Source: a virus. From it: DNA of 21,490 nucleotides. Made by a program: the position numbers and the translations under genes. The stretch covers positions 1 through 21,490 of the IMG/VR virus record IMGVR_UViG_3300027659_000246. One strand, given 5' to 3'. Below are positions 1-9,500 of the stretch, piece by piece. The notes beneath the pieces are model-generated. The model worked only from the letters and a program-made list of their open reading frames with translations. It did no database searches and had not been told where the DNA came from. How positions within the stretch are numbered: position 1 is the stretch's first letter; each line of letters starts with the position of its first letter.

Positions 1-888
1 GTTAGAATTAATTGTGGAGATTCCGTCTCGAGACAAATTAGACGTTGATAAAACAATAGATCGCAAATTATTAGTATTAGATCCACTTACCGTTGAAGAT
101 AATGCAATATAAGAATTAGCCCCGCTAATTGTAAATGCGGAAACACTATTCACTGAATATTGAATTGTTTCTCCAGAAGAAAATCTGTTATTTGCTATAA
201 CGTCTGCAGCATTCTTTTCGTCAACATAGTATCGTGATAAATTCCAAATAGAACTCTTAGAAGAATCTGTTACATCAGTTGCTAAAGATCCAGATAATGG
301 TTCAATAACCAATACACCAGTTGAAGAATCAATAAATCTCCATTTTTTAACTCTTCCAAAAAACGTATATGCTGGAGTTATGCTGTTACTATATTCTAAG
401 AAATCGTAAATTGAACTGTCTGTCGTTTGATATACCAAATCATCTTTTTGGAAATCTGTTATCGATAATGATGCTGCACCAGCGCCTTTTTGAATTTTAA
501 CACTGATAAAATTATCATTAAGATAAATTTGATTGTCTGTTGCATTAATTGAGGTGCCGAGAACTTCAGCATAAGCATTTGATGATGCTCCAAACAAACC
601 TTCATTTATTCGAAGATTTGCTATAGCTGTAGATGATGTTACATTGATGTAAGATGCTCTTTGACAAAAATTATTAACTTTAATTTCATCGAAGAAAATA
701 TTTGCTGTGTTATCTGGCTTTACCCCTAAAACTGCAAAATTAATATCATTTTCTCTAATAAAAGGTGTTAAACCAGCAGTTACTTGAGGAACAACGGGAT
801 CATTTTGAAGTGAGCGAGGATTAACAGCGCTTAATCCAGATAACTCAAGTTTTCTTAATGCTAAAAAATTTTTTGCAGGATTACCCAT
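1..888 (-). CDS. Probable tail/fibre structural protein, 5' part only
   Basis: This frame is open from an ATG at 888 to the left edge, giving 296 residues with no stop, so the gene continues outside the window. The start is supported by a GAGGA ribosome-binding site at 895-899, six bases upstream, and by the stop of the preceding gene 13 bases away. The protein begins MGNPAKNFLALRKLELSG. Around residues 42-70 it has a segment with FIREN, then GVKPDNT and FFDEIKV. This resembles the 'GLKPNT...FFDG' segment I associate with long tail or fibre proteins of myoviruses (from memory). The rest is rich in Ser, Asn, Thr and beta-prone sequence, with no enzyme motif. Lying just after gp8 and the DUF4815 gene, it occupies the place where T4 has its outer baseplate and fibre genes. 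A role in the outer baseplate or fibres is inferred. Confidence 0.75.
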   Translation of the reverse strand, partial: MGNPAKNFLALRKLELSGLSAVNPRSLQNDPVVPQVTAGLTPFIRENDINFAVLGVKPDNTANIFFDEIKVNNFCQRASYINVTSSTAIANLRINEGLFGASSNAYAEVLGTSINATDNQIYLNDNFISVKIQKGAGAASLSITDFQKDDLVYQTTDSSIYDFLEYSNSITPAYTFFGRVKKWRFIDSSTGVLVIEPLSGSLATDVTDSSKSSIWNLSRYYVDEKNAADVIANNRFSSGETIQYSVNSVSAFTISGANSYIALSSTVSGSNTNNLRSIVLSTSNLSRDGISTINSN

Positions 889-894
889 GTTTTT

Positions 895-899
895 TCCTC
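895..899 (-). promoter_or_regulatory. Strong ribosome-binding site for the leftmost gene
   Basis: On the minus strand the sequence reads GAGGA, then AAAAAC, then the ATG at 888. This is one of the few clear Shine-Dalgarno sites in the window. It lies in the 13-base gap after the DUF4815 gene and fixes the start of the leftmost protein. Confidence 0.7.
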
Positions 900-901
900 A
901 A

Positions 902-3900
902 TTAATCTCTGTCTTGTCTAAAACTTGAAAAGTCGCTTAATCCACCACTTAAACTCAAAGAATCTGGTGCAACATATATAGATTCTTCTCTCCAACCTGG
1001 TTGATATACAGGCTCTTCAGGAGTCGTAGAATTTATTGGAACGGCGACGCCTGTCCAATTAGTTAACATTGTAGTTGGCGCCACAGCTGTTACACTGATA
1101 TTTACTTCAGTTGTAGTTGTTGGTTCTGTTGCAGTAGGTAGATTTGAAAAATCAGGAACTGTTATAGTTCTGGTTACCACTGCTGGGAAATCAGATCCCA
1201 CTAAAATATAATCATTATACAACAAATTATTATAGTTATTAGCACCTAATTGATAGACCAAATCTTGATCGATTGCAGGATTCAATGGAGGTGGAGTTTG
1301 AGGTAGTTCAAATCTTCTTCCATATGAATCTGTAATGGCAGGTTGATGTTCAATTGAATAGAAGTAATCGCTCTCTGGTGTTAAAGTAGCAAATCCTTCA
1401 AACTTGGCTATAATTGCTGTTTGAACTACAGAATTTCCAGTGTTTGAATAATTTCCTTGAGAGACAACTGGTGTTTCATTATAATTTAATGTAATAAATT
1501 TATCACGAATTTTGACATCAGATGTATTTACAGTTGAAAGTGAAAATACATTTGGTATTTTAATCGCAGATAATAACCCATTTTCAATAGATGATTTAAA
1601 ATCATTATTAACATCAACAACAGAAAGATCAACAAATTCATCAACAACCATTCCATAGATTGGTTTATTGATTGTTGGAGTTTCTGGCGACTTTGGTGGA
1701 TCAGCAATGGTATCATTTTCGAGTTTACGCAACTCAATATCTTTTTCAACTAATGCCAATCGTTCATCGATTTTTGATATATCTCTCATAGTATATCTTC
1801 TATTTTCGAGATATTCTAAATCAACTGACTGCAACGTTGCGGTATAAGCTGGGATTTTCAACTTATAAATTGTCATTGCATTTTCGTCAACAAATGGTTC
1901 TTGTGGATTTAATGAAGGAACACCGCTAATTAATTTAAATTCTTTTTCTTTTGTTGCAATGACTTTATCTATTCTAGGCAAATAGTATTCGAAATCTAAT
2001 TCAAACGGCGAATCAGGTTTGTGTAAGAAACTGCTTTGTAGAACAATGCTTGGCGTGACGACTGATATTGTTCCATTTGTGCAAGAAGTTGCGAATGCAG
2101 AGGAAACAGAAATCGTCGTGGCATTAATGACAGAGTTTACAGTCTTTTGCTCTCCATTAACTCTAATGATGGTTCCTTCTTTGATTGGAGGATTTAGTGC
2201 GTTAGAAGTTAATGATGTATTTGCAACAATTAAAACACTATTGACTGCAGTGTTAACTTTAGCTGATAGGTTAGTTAACACATATGGATTTGCGTCAACG
2301 CCAGATGTTCTGACTGGTCTAAAGTCAATCGAATCGCGAAGGTTATACAATTCGCCAGAAGAACTCTTATAAATTGGAATTTGTTCTGATTCATACAATG
2401 TATTATTATATGACTTACCAGAGATATACCCACCAGGGCTCGTGCTGTGCGTAAAGTAATCTAGGAACACTACAGTTTGTCCACTAGGTGGCTGTGATCC
2501 TGGCTTTAAAATTATTGAAGCGTGATCGTAATATCCATCTTTTTGACCACTATCAAATGTATATCGATCAGTAACATCAATTTTATTGCTTACGTTAGGA
2601 GCGTGAGAAACGTTTCCAGAATCGTAAATCTTATTAATTCGAATTACATCAGATAAAAACAATGGTTGTTTTTCGCCTGGAATTTTATTTACAACATTAG
2701 CACTAGTGTGCCAAACTATTCCGTTTGAAGAATTAATCTTAACTTCACTAAATCCATTTACAGAGGTCGCAGATGCTAACGTATCAAATGCAGTAATTGC
2801 AGCATTCGATTCAATTAGCGTTTTACTTCTGCTTGCTGCTGTATTTGCATTGGTGATTTTAGTTGTTAAATATACATCACCAGTAAATGTTGAGCCTGAA
2901 CCACCATTTGTATACAATACTATTTCTGACGCGCTAGTTCTATATACACTTCTAGCACCTTCAGTCATATCTAATATTTTGCCAACATTTGCACCAGAAG
3001 ATGCAACAACAATAATATTTTTATTGATAGCTGAATCAGATAATGTGCTTCCATTAGTTCCAAAATCAAATGTTTGTCCTGATGCTAGAGAAACTGTAAG
3101 TGCACCATTTCCTGTAAAAGATTGCTCTCTTAGAACTAATCTTCTATAAAACTCAACATTAACATCGCTGGAACGTTTAATATAATAATTTGGTAGCGGA
3201 TACACCATAATATCATATGATGAATCTTCAATAAATGTATTTCCTAGTGTAGTTTTACTTCCAACAGAAACATTAGACTGTAGGTTTGCTGCGCTGAAGG
3301 ATGTAGTATTAGCAACCACTAATGATTTTGTTGAACTCAATGGCATTGTCAAAACAAATCTATCTGAATCAACGACCGAGGTCTTGAATGCAGGAGAAAT
3401 ATATGCTACTTTAGCAGTTCCGTCGTAGGAAACAATTTTAGCTGTATTCCCAACAGAACCAGATGTGTCTATTAATGTAATTGTTCCATTTTGATACGCA
3501 TTAGCTGTGCTCGAAAAATGCGGCTTGAATTTAACAGCTGTTGTATTTGATGAGCCATTTGCGCTGCTGATAATTGGATCAAAATTTACATCCGTCAAAT
3601 AAGTGTAGAATACTTGATCGCTTCCAACTCTATCGATATTTCTAATTTTAGCTGTTCCAATTCTGGTAGAGAAATACTTCTCGCTTGTTCCAGAAAGATT
3701 AACCTCATTATTGGAGACGCAATGAACATCAACAGTCGTGAGACCATCAGAAATAACAATACCATTAGCACCGCCGAACACATTAGCAAGTTGTATTCTA
3801 TTGCCATAATAAACACTCAAATTATAATCTAAATGCGATTTTGTTGTTCTGGCTCTTGGTGCAGGAATTTTTGTGGTGCCGATAGTTTCAAATTCGAATC

Positions 3901-4873
3901 CATTTACATATGCTTTTCCTGGTTCGACATTAATAATAAATGTGCTAGTATTTTCAGAAGCTCCAGCAGGAGTATTAGCGGACAGATTAATTCTAAATGG
4001 TCTTACTGCATAATTTCCTGACTCATCATATGTTCTGCGCGCAAAAGTTTTTTCTAATTCTGAATAAATTGGATAACTTACTTGTTTTGTTATAATGCCA
4101 TTTTCAACTCTAAGTAATTCAAAAAATCTACTATCATCCACAGAATCTAATGTTCGTTTGGCTAGATTTAATGCAAATTGATAACGATGTGCTCCTGGTG
4201 CTTGATAATTGAATGCCTCTTGAGCTGGATCTAACAATGCATTATCTACTGATTCAGTCACAATTTCGTCATCGATTTCTAAGCCAATTCTATATGTTGG
4301 CGTGCTGCTGTATGGATCCAAAACAATAGTTTGTTTTGGAACTGTCACGAAAAATCCATCTACATAGAAAACACCATCATTGATAGTTGCAATAGAACCT
4401 ATTCCAGTAAAATTCGAAGCAACAACATTTGCTGAACTGCCACCAGCTGTTGATATAGTTTGCCCACCAGTAAATCCTGATCCACGGAGATATCTGATTA
4501 GCAATGTTCTGTCGGTAGATGAAGAAAACGTTTGAATAACTTTAGCTCGTGTTTTAGGTGAGCCTGTGTTGAAAACTGTTAATCCCAAAAAATCTTCTAG
4601 ATCAATGTCTAGGTTTTGAAATAATTGTTCTAATTTAATGTATTTTACGCCAGTATCTAATGTTAGATGCCCACCTAAAACTGGAGAACCATCTTTAAAA
4701 ATATGGTCTCCAAATAACTTAATTTGATTCTGAATGATCGATTGTATTTGCGTAAGTTCTCTAGCCTGAATTGCAAATCCAGGGCGAAAGAGAATTCGCA
4801 TGTAGTTTTTTTCTAAAGCACCATTAGTTGCTTCAAAATCGTCCCAATATGGGCTTGCATTAAAATCTGGCAT
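902..4873 (-). CDS. DUF4815-type virion structural protein (1323 aa)
   Basis: The N-terminus (residues 1-68) has the features I recall for DUF4815 phage proteins: PDFNASPYWDDF, then NYMRILFRPGFAIQARELTQIQ, then FGDHIFKDGSPVLGG. Near residues 1020-1050 a charged helical stretch, RRYTMRDISKIDERLALVE, is also typical of the family. Between them lie hundreds of residues of Ser/Asn/Thr/Val-rich beta sequence, including a 'GTIIRVNGEQKTVNSV' module near residues 865-930. The C-terminus is rich in Pro and Thr. The gene follows gp8 after 17 bases, with a weak AGG-type ribosome-binding site. Proteins of this family are virion components in marine T4-like phages; their exact place is not established as far as I know. 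Its position after gp8 suggests an outer baseplate part, perhaps replacing the T4 gp9-gp12 set. That placement is inference. Confidence 0.82.
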   Translation of the reverse strand: MPDFNASPYWDDFEATNGALEKNYMRILFRPGFAIQARELTQIQSIIQNQIKLFGDHIFKDGSPVLGGHLTLDTGVKYIKLEQLFQNLDIDLEDFLGLTVFNTGSPKTRAKVIQTFSSSTDRTLLIRYLRGSGFTGGQTISTAGGSSANVVASNFTGIGSIATINDGVFYVDGFFVTVPKQTIVLDPYSSTPTYRIGLEIDDEIVTESVDNALLDPAQEAFNYQAPGAHRYQFALNLAKRTLDSVDDSRFFELLRVENGIITKQVSYPIYSELEKTFARRTYDESGNYAVRPFRINLSANTPAGASENTSTFIINVEPGKAYVNGFEFETIGTTKIPAPRARTTKSHLDYNLSVYYGNRIQLANVFGGANGIVISDGLTTVDVHCVSNNEVNLSGTSEKYFSTRIGTAKIRNIDRVGSDQVFYTYLTDVNFDPIISSANGSSNTTAVKFKPHFSSTANAYQNGTITLIDTSGSVGNTAKIVSYDGTAKVAYISPAFKTSVVDSDRFVLTMPLSSTKSLVVANTTSFSAANLQSNVSVGSKTTLGNTFIEDSSYDIMVYPLPNYYIKRSSDVNVEFYRRLVLREQSFTGNGALTVSLASGQTFDFGTNGSTLSDSAINKNIIVVASSGANVGKILDMTEGARSVYRTSASEIVLYTNGGSGSTFTGDVYLTTKITNANTAASRSKTLIESNAAITAFDTLASATSVNGFSEVKINSSNGIVWHTSANVVNKIPGEKQPLFLSDVIRINKIYDSGNVSHAPNVSNKIDVTDRYTFDSGQKDGYYDHASIILKPGSQPPSGQTVVFLDYFTHSTSPGGYISGKSYNNTLYESEQIPIYKSSSGELYNLRDSIDFRPVRTSGVDANPYVLTNLSAKVNTAVNSVLIVANTSLTSNALNPPIKEGTIIRVNGEQKTVNSVINATTISVSSAFATSCTNGTISVVTPSIVLQSSFLHKPDSPFELDFEYYLPRIDKVIATKEKEFKLISGVPSLNPQEPFVDENAMTIYKLKIPAYTATLQSVDLEYLENRRYTMRDISKIDERLALVEKDIELRKLENDTIADPPKSPETPTINKPIYGMVVDEFVDLSVVDVNNDFKSSIENGLLSAIKIPNVFSLSTVNTSDVKIRDKFITLNYNETPVVSQGNYSNTGNSVVQTAIIAKFEGFATLTPESDYFYSIEHQPAITDSYGRRFELPQTPPPLNPAIDQDLVYQLGANNYNNLLYNDYILVGSDFPAVVTRTITVPDFSNLPTATEPTTTTEVNISVTAVAPTTMLTNWTGVAVPINSTTPEEPVYQPGWREESIYVAPDSLSLSGGLSDFSSFRQDRD

Positions 4874-4890
4874 TAAAGTTACCTATAACG

Positions 4891-6519
4891 TTAAAATTCT
4901 ATAACTAATTTTACAGTTTCTGTTTGCTCTGTAGATCTATAGATTGGAGCTCGATTTTCCACATAAAACATTTCGCCTGAAAATATATTTATATCTGGTT
5001 TTGCAACCGAGTATATTGTGGATGTTATAGATGGAAAATCTTTTTGTGTGATTTGTTCTGACAAAATAGCATCAACGTTACCGCTTATATTGTTTAGATA
5101 CAGTATATTGTCCGTGTTATTAAAGTGCACCACCCTGGCTTTAAATATTGCATTGTCATAACTGTTGCCAACGTAAACTTCCGAATTCTCAGAAAAATCT
5201 GATCCACTGGCAGGAGTTGATGTATACACAAGAGTATACATTGGTAGATATGTTTGAGTCGCAAATACACCATTGCTTGCGTATTTCGGATCTTTCACAA
5301 TGCTTATTTGACGAATAGAATCTTCATCAGTATTTACAATAGGATAATTTCCCTCTAAATCGCCCTCAAAGTCCAAACTAATCATTCTATATGATGCGCC
5401 TAATTCTCTAGCCACACTTGAACCATGTCCATATTGTGGGCTCACCACCACTCTAAACGATGCTTCTTCTCCGATAGTAGTCTGAAGTGGGTCATCAACA
5501 GTAAATGTAGCAGTTGTGTAATTATTGCCACCATTTACAATATTAACATCGTTGATAACACCCGAGGCAACATCTACAGTAACATTCGCGCTGGTTCCAT
5601 CTCCAGTAATTGTGCCAATTGCGTAATTGTTAACAGATCCACCTGCATAGTAGCCAGTGCCACCAGATAATATTCTAACGATATCTATTCTACCGTTTCG
5701 CGTATTGTCAAATACAATTGACTCTTCAACCACAGGCATAAATTTGTTTGTAAAGAATTTATTTTTTAAACCAGAAGTAATCGTATACATATACTTCCAC
5801 TTATAACCATCGCCTGTTTCGATAAATGGATTTTCTGGCAACTGACCACCAATAGTTATTTCTGGCATAATGGTAGATTGACCGTTAGCATTATTATCCA
5901 AACATTTAAACACCTGATCGTATGTGTTTCTTACATAAAATTTATTGTAATATTGAACATCAGAAGTTGATACTTTAAATAAGTTAGCAGAAGTATATGC
6001 TGAAGAAAAATTAGTATTAACATATAAGAAAGAACCATTCGGTGTGATAAAATGGATTTCTTTAGTTTCTTCTCCAATTCTAATAAGTCCACCAACTGTT
6101 AAATTTGCAGAAACAGAAGAAAGATTAATTCCATTTGCAAATACAGTATTAGATGAACTTACATTTACGTTGCCACCTGAAATTTGAGTTGCGACGTTTT
6201 TAGTAAAAACATTAAGAGTTTGATCATATGCCGCATAAATTGTTGTATTAGCCCAATCGACGCGAGGAATAACAGGATGGATGTCATTATCTGTTAATCG
6301 CTTCATTATAACGCCGTCGCGCGACACTTTATATCGATAATCCGTAGTGTCATTCGGTTTTTCTATGGTAACGTCATCTAATAAATTTGTGTTAGAAACG
6401 TTTGGCCAAGGAACAGTGCGCGAAAGCATAACATATACGTTTGCCAATGGCAATGATATCATTTGAGAAAAATTTTTTGCGTTTGTTACGCCGAAGTCTT
6501 TATAGATTAATGATGGCAT
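4891..6519 (-). CDS. 8: Baseplate wedge protein gp8
   Basis: gp8 is a wedge component that binds gp7 and gp10 in T4. The protein has 542 residues against 334 in T4. Segments matching T4 gp8 as I recall it, in order: SRTVPWPN (about 33-40; T4 GRSEPWS), VIPRVDWANT (83-92; T4 VIPRRDWGDT), ETGDGYKWKYMYTI (234-247; T4 EPGDGYVWEYLFEI), SIRQISIVKDP (401-411; T4 GFRQISIITNP), and the end FSGEMFYVENRAPIYRSTEQTE (513-534; T4 HSGEMIYMENRPPI...DQTE). The extra length is mainly two beta-rich insertions, at residues about 109-190 and 283-355, each related to insertions in neighbouring baseplate genes. It starts 3 bases after the stop of gp7. The ordered matches at both ends make this call firm. Confidence 0.93.
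   Translation of the reverse strand: MPSLIYKDFGVTNAKNFSQMISLPLANVYVMLSRTVPWPNVSNTNLLDDVTIEKPNDTTDYRYKVSRDGVIMKRLTDNDIHPVIPRVDWANTTIYAAYDQTLNVFTKNVATQISGGNVNVSSSNTVFANGINLSSVSANLTVGGLIRIGEETKEIHFITPNGSFLYVNTNFSSAYTSANLFKVSTSDVQYYNKFYVRNTYDQVFKCLDNNANGQSTIMPEITIGGQLPENPFIETGDGYKWKYMYTITSGLKNKFFTNKFMPVVEESIVFDNTRNGRIDIVRILSGGTGYYAGGSVNNYAIGTITGDGTSANVTVDVASGVINDVNIVNGGNNYTTATFTVDDPLQTTIGEEASFRVVVSPQYGHGSSVARELGASYRMISLDFEGDLEGNYPIVNTDEDSIRQISIVKDPKYASNGVFATQTYLPMYTLVYTSTPASGSDFSENSEVYVGNSYDNAIFKARVVHFNNTDNILYLNNISGNVDAILSEQITQKDFPSITSTIYSVAKPDINIFSGEMFYVENRAPIYRSTEQTETVKLVIEF
4986..4993 (-). promoter_or_regulatory. Possible internal T4-type late promoter (TATAAATA)
   Basis: On the minus strand this reads TATAAATA, the T4 late -10 sequence. 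It lies in the gp8 coding region about 113 bases upstream of the DUF4815 start, correctly oriented to feed that gene and those after it. In DNA this AT-rich a few such octamers are expected by chance, so only the position supports it. Confidence 0.25.
5455..5673 (-). repeat. GG-x-GY module inserted in gp8
   Basis: It encodes residues about 283-355 of gp8. It runs ILSGGTGYYAGG, then an Asn/Ala/Val stretch with GTITGDGTSANVTVDV, then NGGNNYTTATFTV. The pattern G-G-x-G-Y ... G-x-G-x-x-A-x ... G-I-x-x-(V/I)-x-(I/L)-x-N-x-G-x-x-Y recurs in gp7 and in gp6. T4 gp8 as I recall it has no equivalent. Confidence 0.6.
5950..6195 (-). repeat. NANGINL-type module inserted in gp8
   Basis: It encodes residues about 109-190 of gp8: GGNVNV, then NTVFANGINL, then LIRIGEETKEIHFI, then NGSFLYVNTNFSS and LFKVS. 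The closest relative is in gp7 at 9304-9537, with a weaker one in the 666-residue protein at 13507-13749. The gp8 and gp7 copies share an identical 16-base string, attaattccatttgca (6124-6139 and 9472-9487, plus-strand reading), so the similarity reaches DNA level. Confidence 0.65.
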
Positions 6520-6522
6520 TTT

Positions 6523-9500
6523 TTATCCATTAGTGCTAATAATTTTATATTCTACAACATTCAAACGTGGGTTTCTTAAATACATAACATTTGCATTTGA
6601 AAATCCGACAGAATTATTAAGAATAATTTGCGTATTTGAAACATCAGAAAGAAGATATCGATCATAAATTGTTCCGCTAATATTGAAAGAAATATTATCT
6701 CCAGCTTCTAAACTTTCGCTACCAACATAAGAATTAGCAAACAACGTTACATTAGCGTTTCCGCCGCTCGAGTTTGCGATAATTCTTAACCTTCCGTCAC
6801 CAGGACCACCGATTGGACTCTCAAGCCAAACAATATTTGCATTAACAACATTAGCAACAACTCTAGTATATTGCTTAAGAGTTGCAGTTTCAGTGCTATT
6901 TATTAGTAATAAATCACCAACATTAACAGTAGATGTAAAGTTAGCATTGTTACCGTATACAACGTTGCTTGCATAACTAGTATTAATGTTTGATCCTATT
7001 AATGTATTTGATATGTGTATATTTGAAGTAATTTTGATACTTTCATTTAAATCGTTTTTAATTAAAAACTTAGATAATAATTGAGTTCCGACAGGATGTA
7101 TAATTTTATTGATAGTTTCTTTATAATTATACAATGATTTCTCTGAACCTATCTCGTATGAGAAATTATGATAATAATCATCATTTTGAATTCGTTTGTC
7201 TGAACTTGGGAATCCATCAGTGTTCAAATAGAATCCAGTATATTTGATTAATCCTCTTAAAAATTCTGCATTCGCTTTTGCTAATCCATTACCATAATAA
7301 TGAGGATATGCTCTTTCTACAGCATCGTTTATATCATTAAATGAAACCGTTGCATTTGCTGTAAATAAGTTTACAGTTAAATTGCCAGACGAAGTCGCTA
7401 AATTTACTGGCAGTGACGTATTCAATAATCCACTGTATCCAAAGACACGAATAACTGAATTTTGTGAATCTGGTCTATACACATCATCAATAACGCCTGT
7501 GAATGTGGCATCAACATTTGTTGCGCCTCCTTGCCAAACTGTCTCACCAGAAACAACTATAGTTCCTGCAGGAAGATTATCAGTTAAGATATCTACAACT
7601 TTTAACGATACTACTGGAGTTTGTTCGTAATCTAGCCCACGACTTATTATTCTAAAGTCTTGAATTCTGCCTATATCATCTGTTTCTGCAGTTATAATTT
7701 CTCCATCGCTCAATCCATACAGGATAAAATCAGCATTAGAGCCAGCAGATACATTCGAACCATTAGCATTTAAAATTCTAATGGTTGGCATTTCATAATA
7801 CCCTTCACCACGATTATCTAGATTTATTCCTGTAATAGAACCATTTGCGTCTACTGTTATGGTAGCATTCGCGTTACATCCAGTGCCAATAAAATCTACT
7901 GAATCGGTGCTTGAATATCCACTACCGCCTCTATTAATAATTATCTTACCAATTTTACCAGTTCCGCGAACATTTGGTCTATAATCCAATATTAATTGGA
8001 AATTTAAAATATTTACAGCAGAAATATTATTGGCAAAAGCTCTATCTAGATATAGCGTTTTAACATTAGAGCTAGTATTTGCGTTAGTTACGACGTAGTC
8101 AATAACTTTAGAATAGTGAGAAGTTGTTCCAACATCTAAGAATAATCTTGTTCCAGTATAAAATCCATTTGCTAAACTATATGATGAATTGGAAGAGCTT
8201 AAACGAATAGATGGCGGTGTTCCAGTTTTATTGTAATTCGAAAATTGCCCTGATGGAATCAACATCAACCCTTCATCTGTTGCATAATCTGAATCATGAA
8301 ACGATTCAACATCAAACGTTGGAGGTTCTTCAAAAAATGATCCACCATTTAATAGAGTTAGTTGACGAATCGACCCAAGTAATAGCGATTCATATGTAAA
8401 TGCTGTTCCTATTTGAGTTTGCGCATTCGCAATCAAAAGAACATTGCTAGTTGCATTTGGCGATACAGCCAAGGCAGTTGATAAAGTTGCTATTTTGCTC
8501 ACACCATTATACGAAGCAATAGTAGCCGCATTCGGGCTATTAGCAGCACCTGTTCCACTTGTTATTTTTAATACCAATGTATTATAGTAGTTATTTGCAG
8601 AACTTGCTGTAAATGTTGCTGTATTTAAATTAACAGCTGTTGTAGTATTTCCAGGATTAGTTATTAATCCGACTCTAGCAGACGCATTGTCAAAATCATA
8701 TCCATTTTCGTTGTTTAATGTAATATCTCTTTTATACACAATTGAATCTGTATTGAATTGAATTGTGTTAGAGTTAGATGCATCTTCCCATATTCTAGAT
8801 ACAACAACGTTTGCGCCAATACCTGTATTGGAAAAAATTCTAACTTGAGAATTAGGTGTTGCTCTGAAAAGATATCCACCAGAATTAACTGTCAAAGATT
8901 GAATTGCACCAGTTGAAACATTGTTAACAACTGCTATGGCTTTTTGTGCATCAGGTGTGTCAGCAAGACCACCGAAAAATACTACAGGATCACCAGTTTT
9001 ATATTTTCGACCAGTTTGAACTATTCCAGATCTATTTCTGAACAACGTTAAATTTGAAATTAAAGATGCAATTTTAGATTTAAATGTTCTAGAAACACCC
9101 TCTGCATCTTCATATTGAACAATTAAATTTTCACCTTCATTAAACAATCTAGTAACATTTGAAACATATAGTTCGACTATTTCTCTACCAGTTGTTTTGT
9201 CAACTGTTTGAACAGCCTTTTCTATAATACAAGTTGTTCTAGAAATTTCTCCAATACCTTGTCTGCGCTCTAAAAGAGTTACATTAAAATTAGAATATTC
9301 GCTTAAAGTTACTCTGTATAACTTTTGTGTATTATATGTTTGTGCATTAGATGTATTGGCGAATGGTATTTCTACTCTTAAAAAATTACCAACAGAATTA
9401 ACACTGGTTACCTTTCGTTTTTCTAATCCAATTTGGATATATGAATTAGCTGTAATTCCTGCTGATACTAAATTAATTCCATTTGCATTAACTGTGTTAG

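Noticed and set aside
2019-3149. Plus-strand open frames inside the DUF4815 gene (about 117 and 147 codons)
   Set aside because: They lie wholly antisense to a gene with clear family motifs, have no ribosome-binding site and give low-complexity hydrophobic proteins.
6897-6904. AATAAATA on the minus strand inside gp7, and CATAAATA at 12113-12120 inside gp25
   Set aside because: In DNA this AT-rich several ATAAATA heptamers per strand are expected by chance, and neither lies at an operon start.
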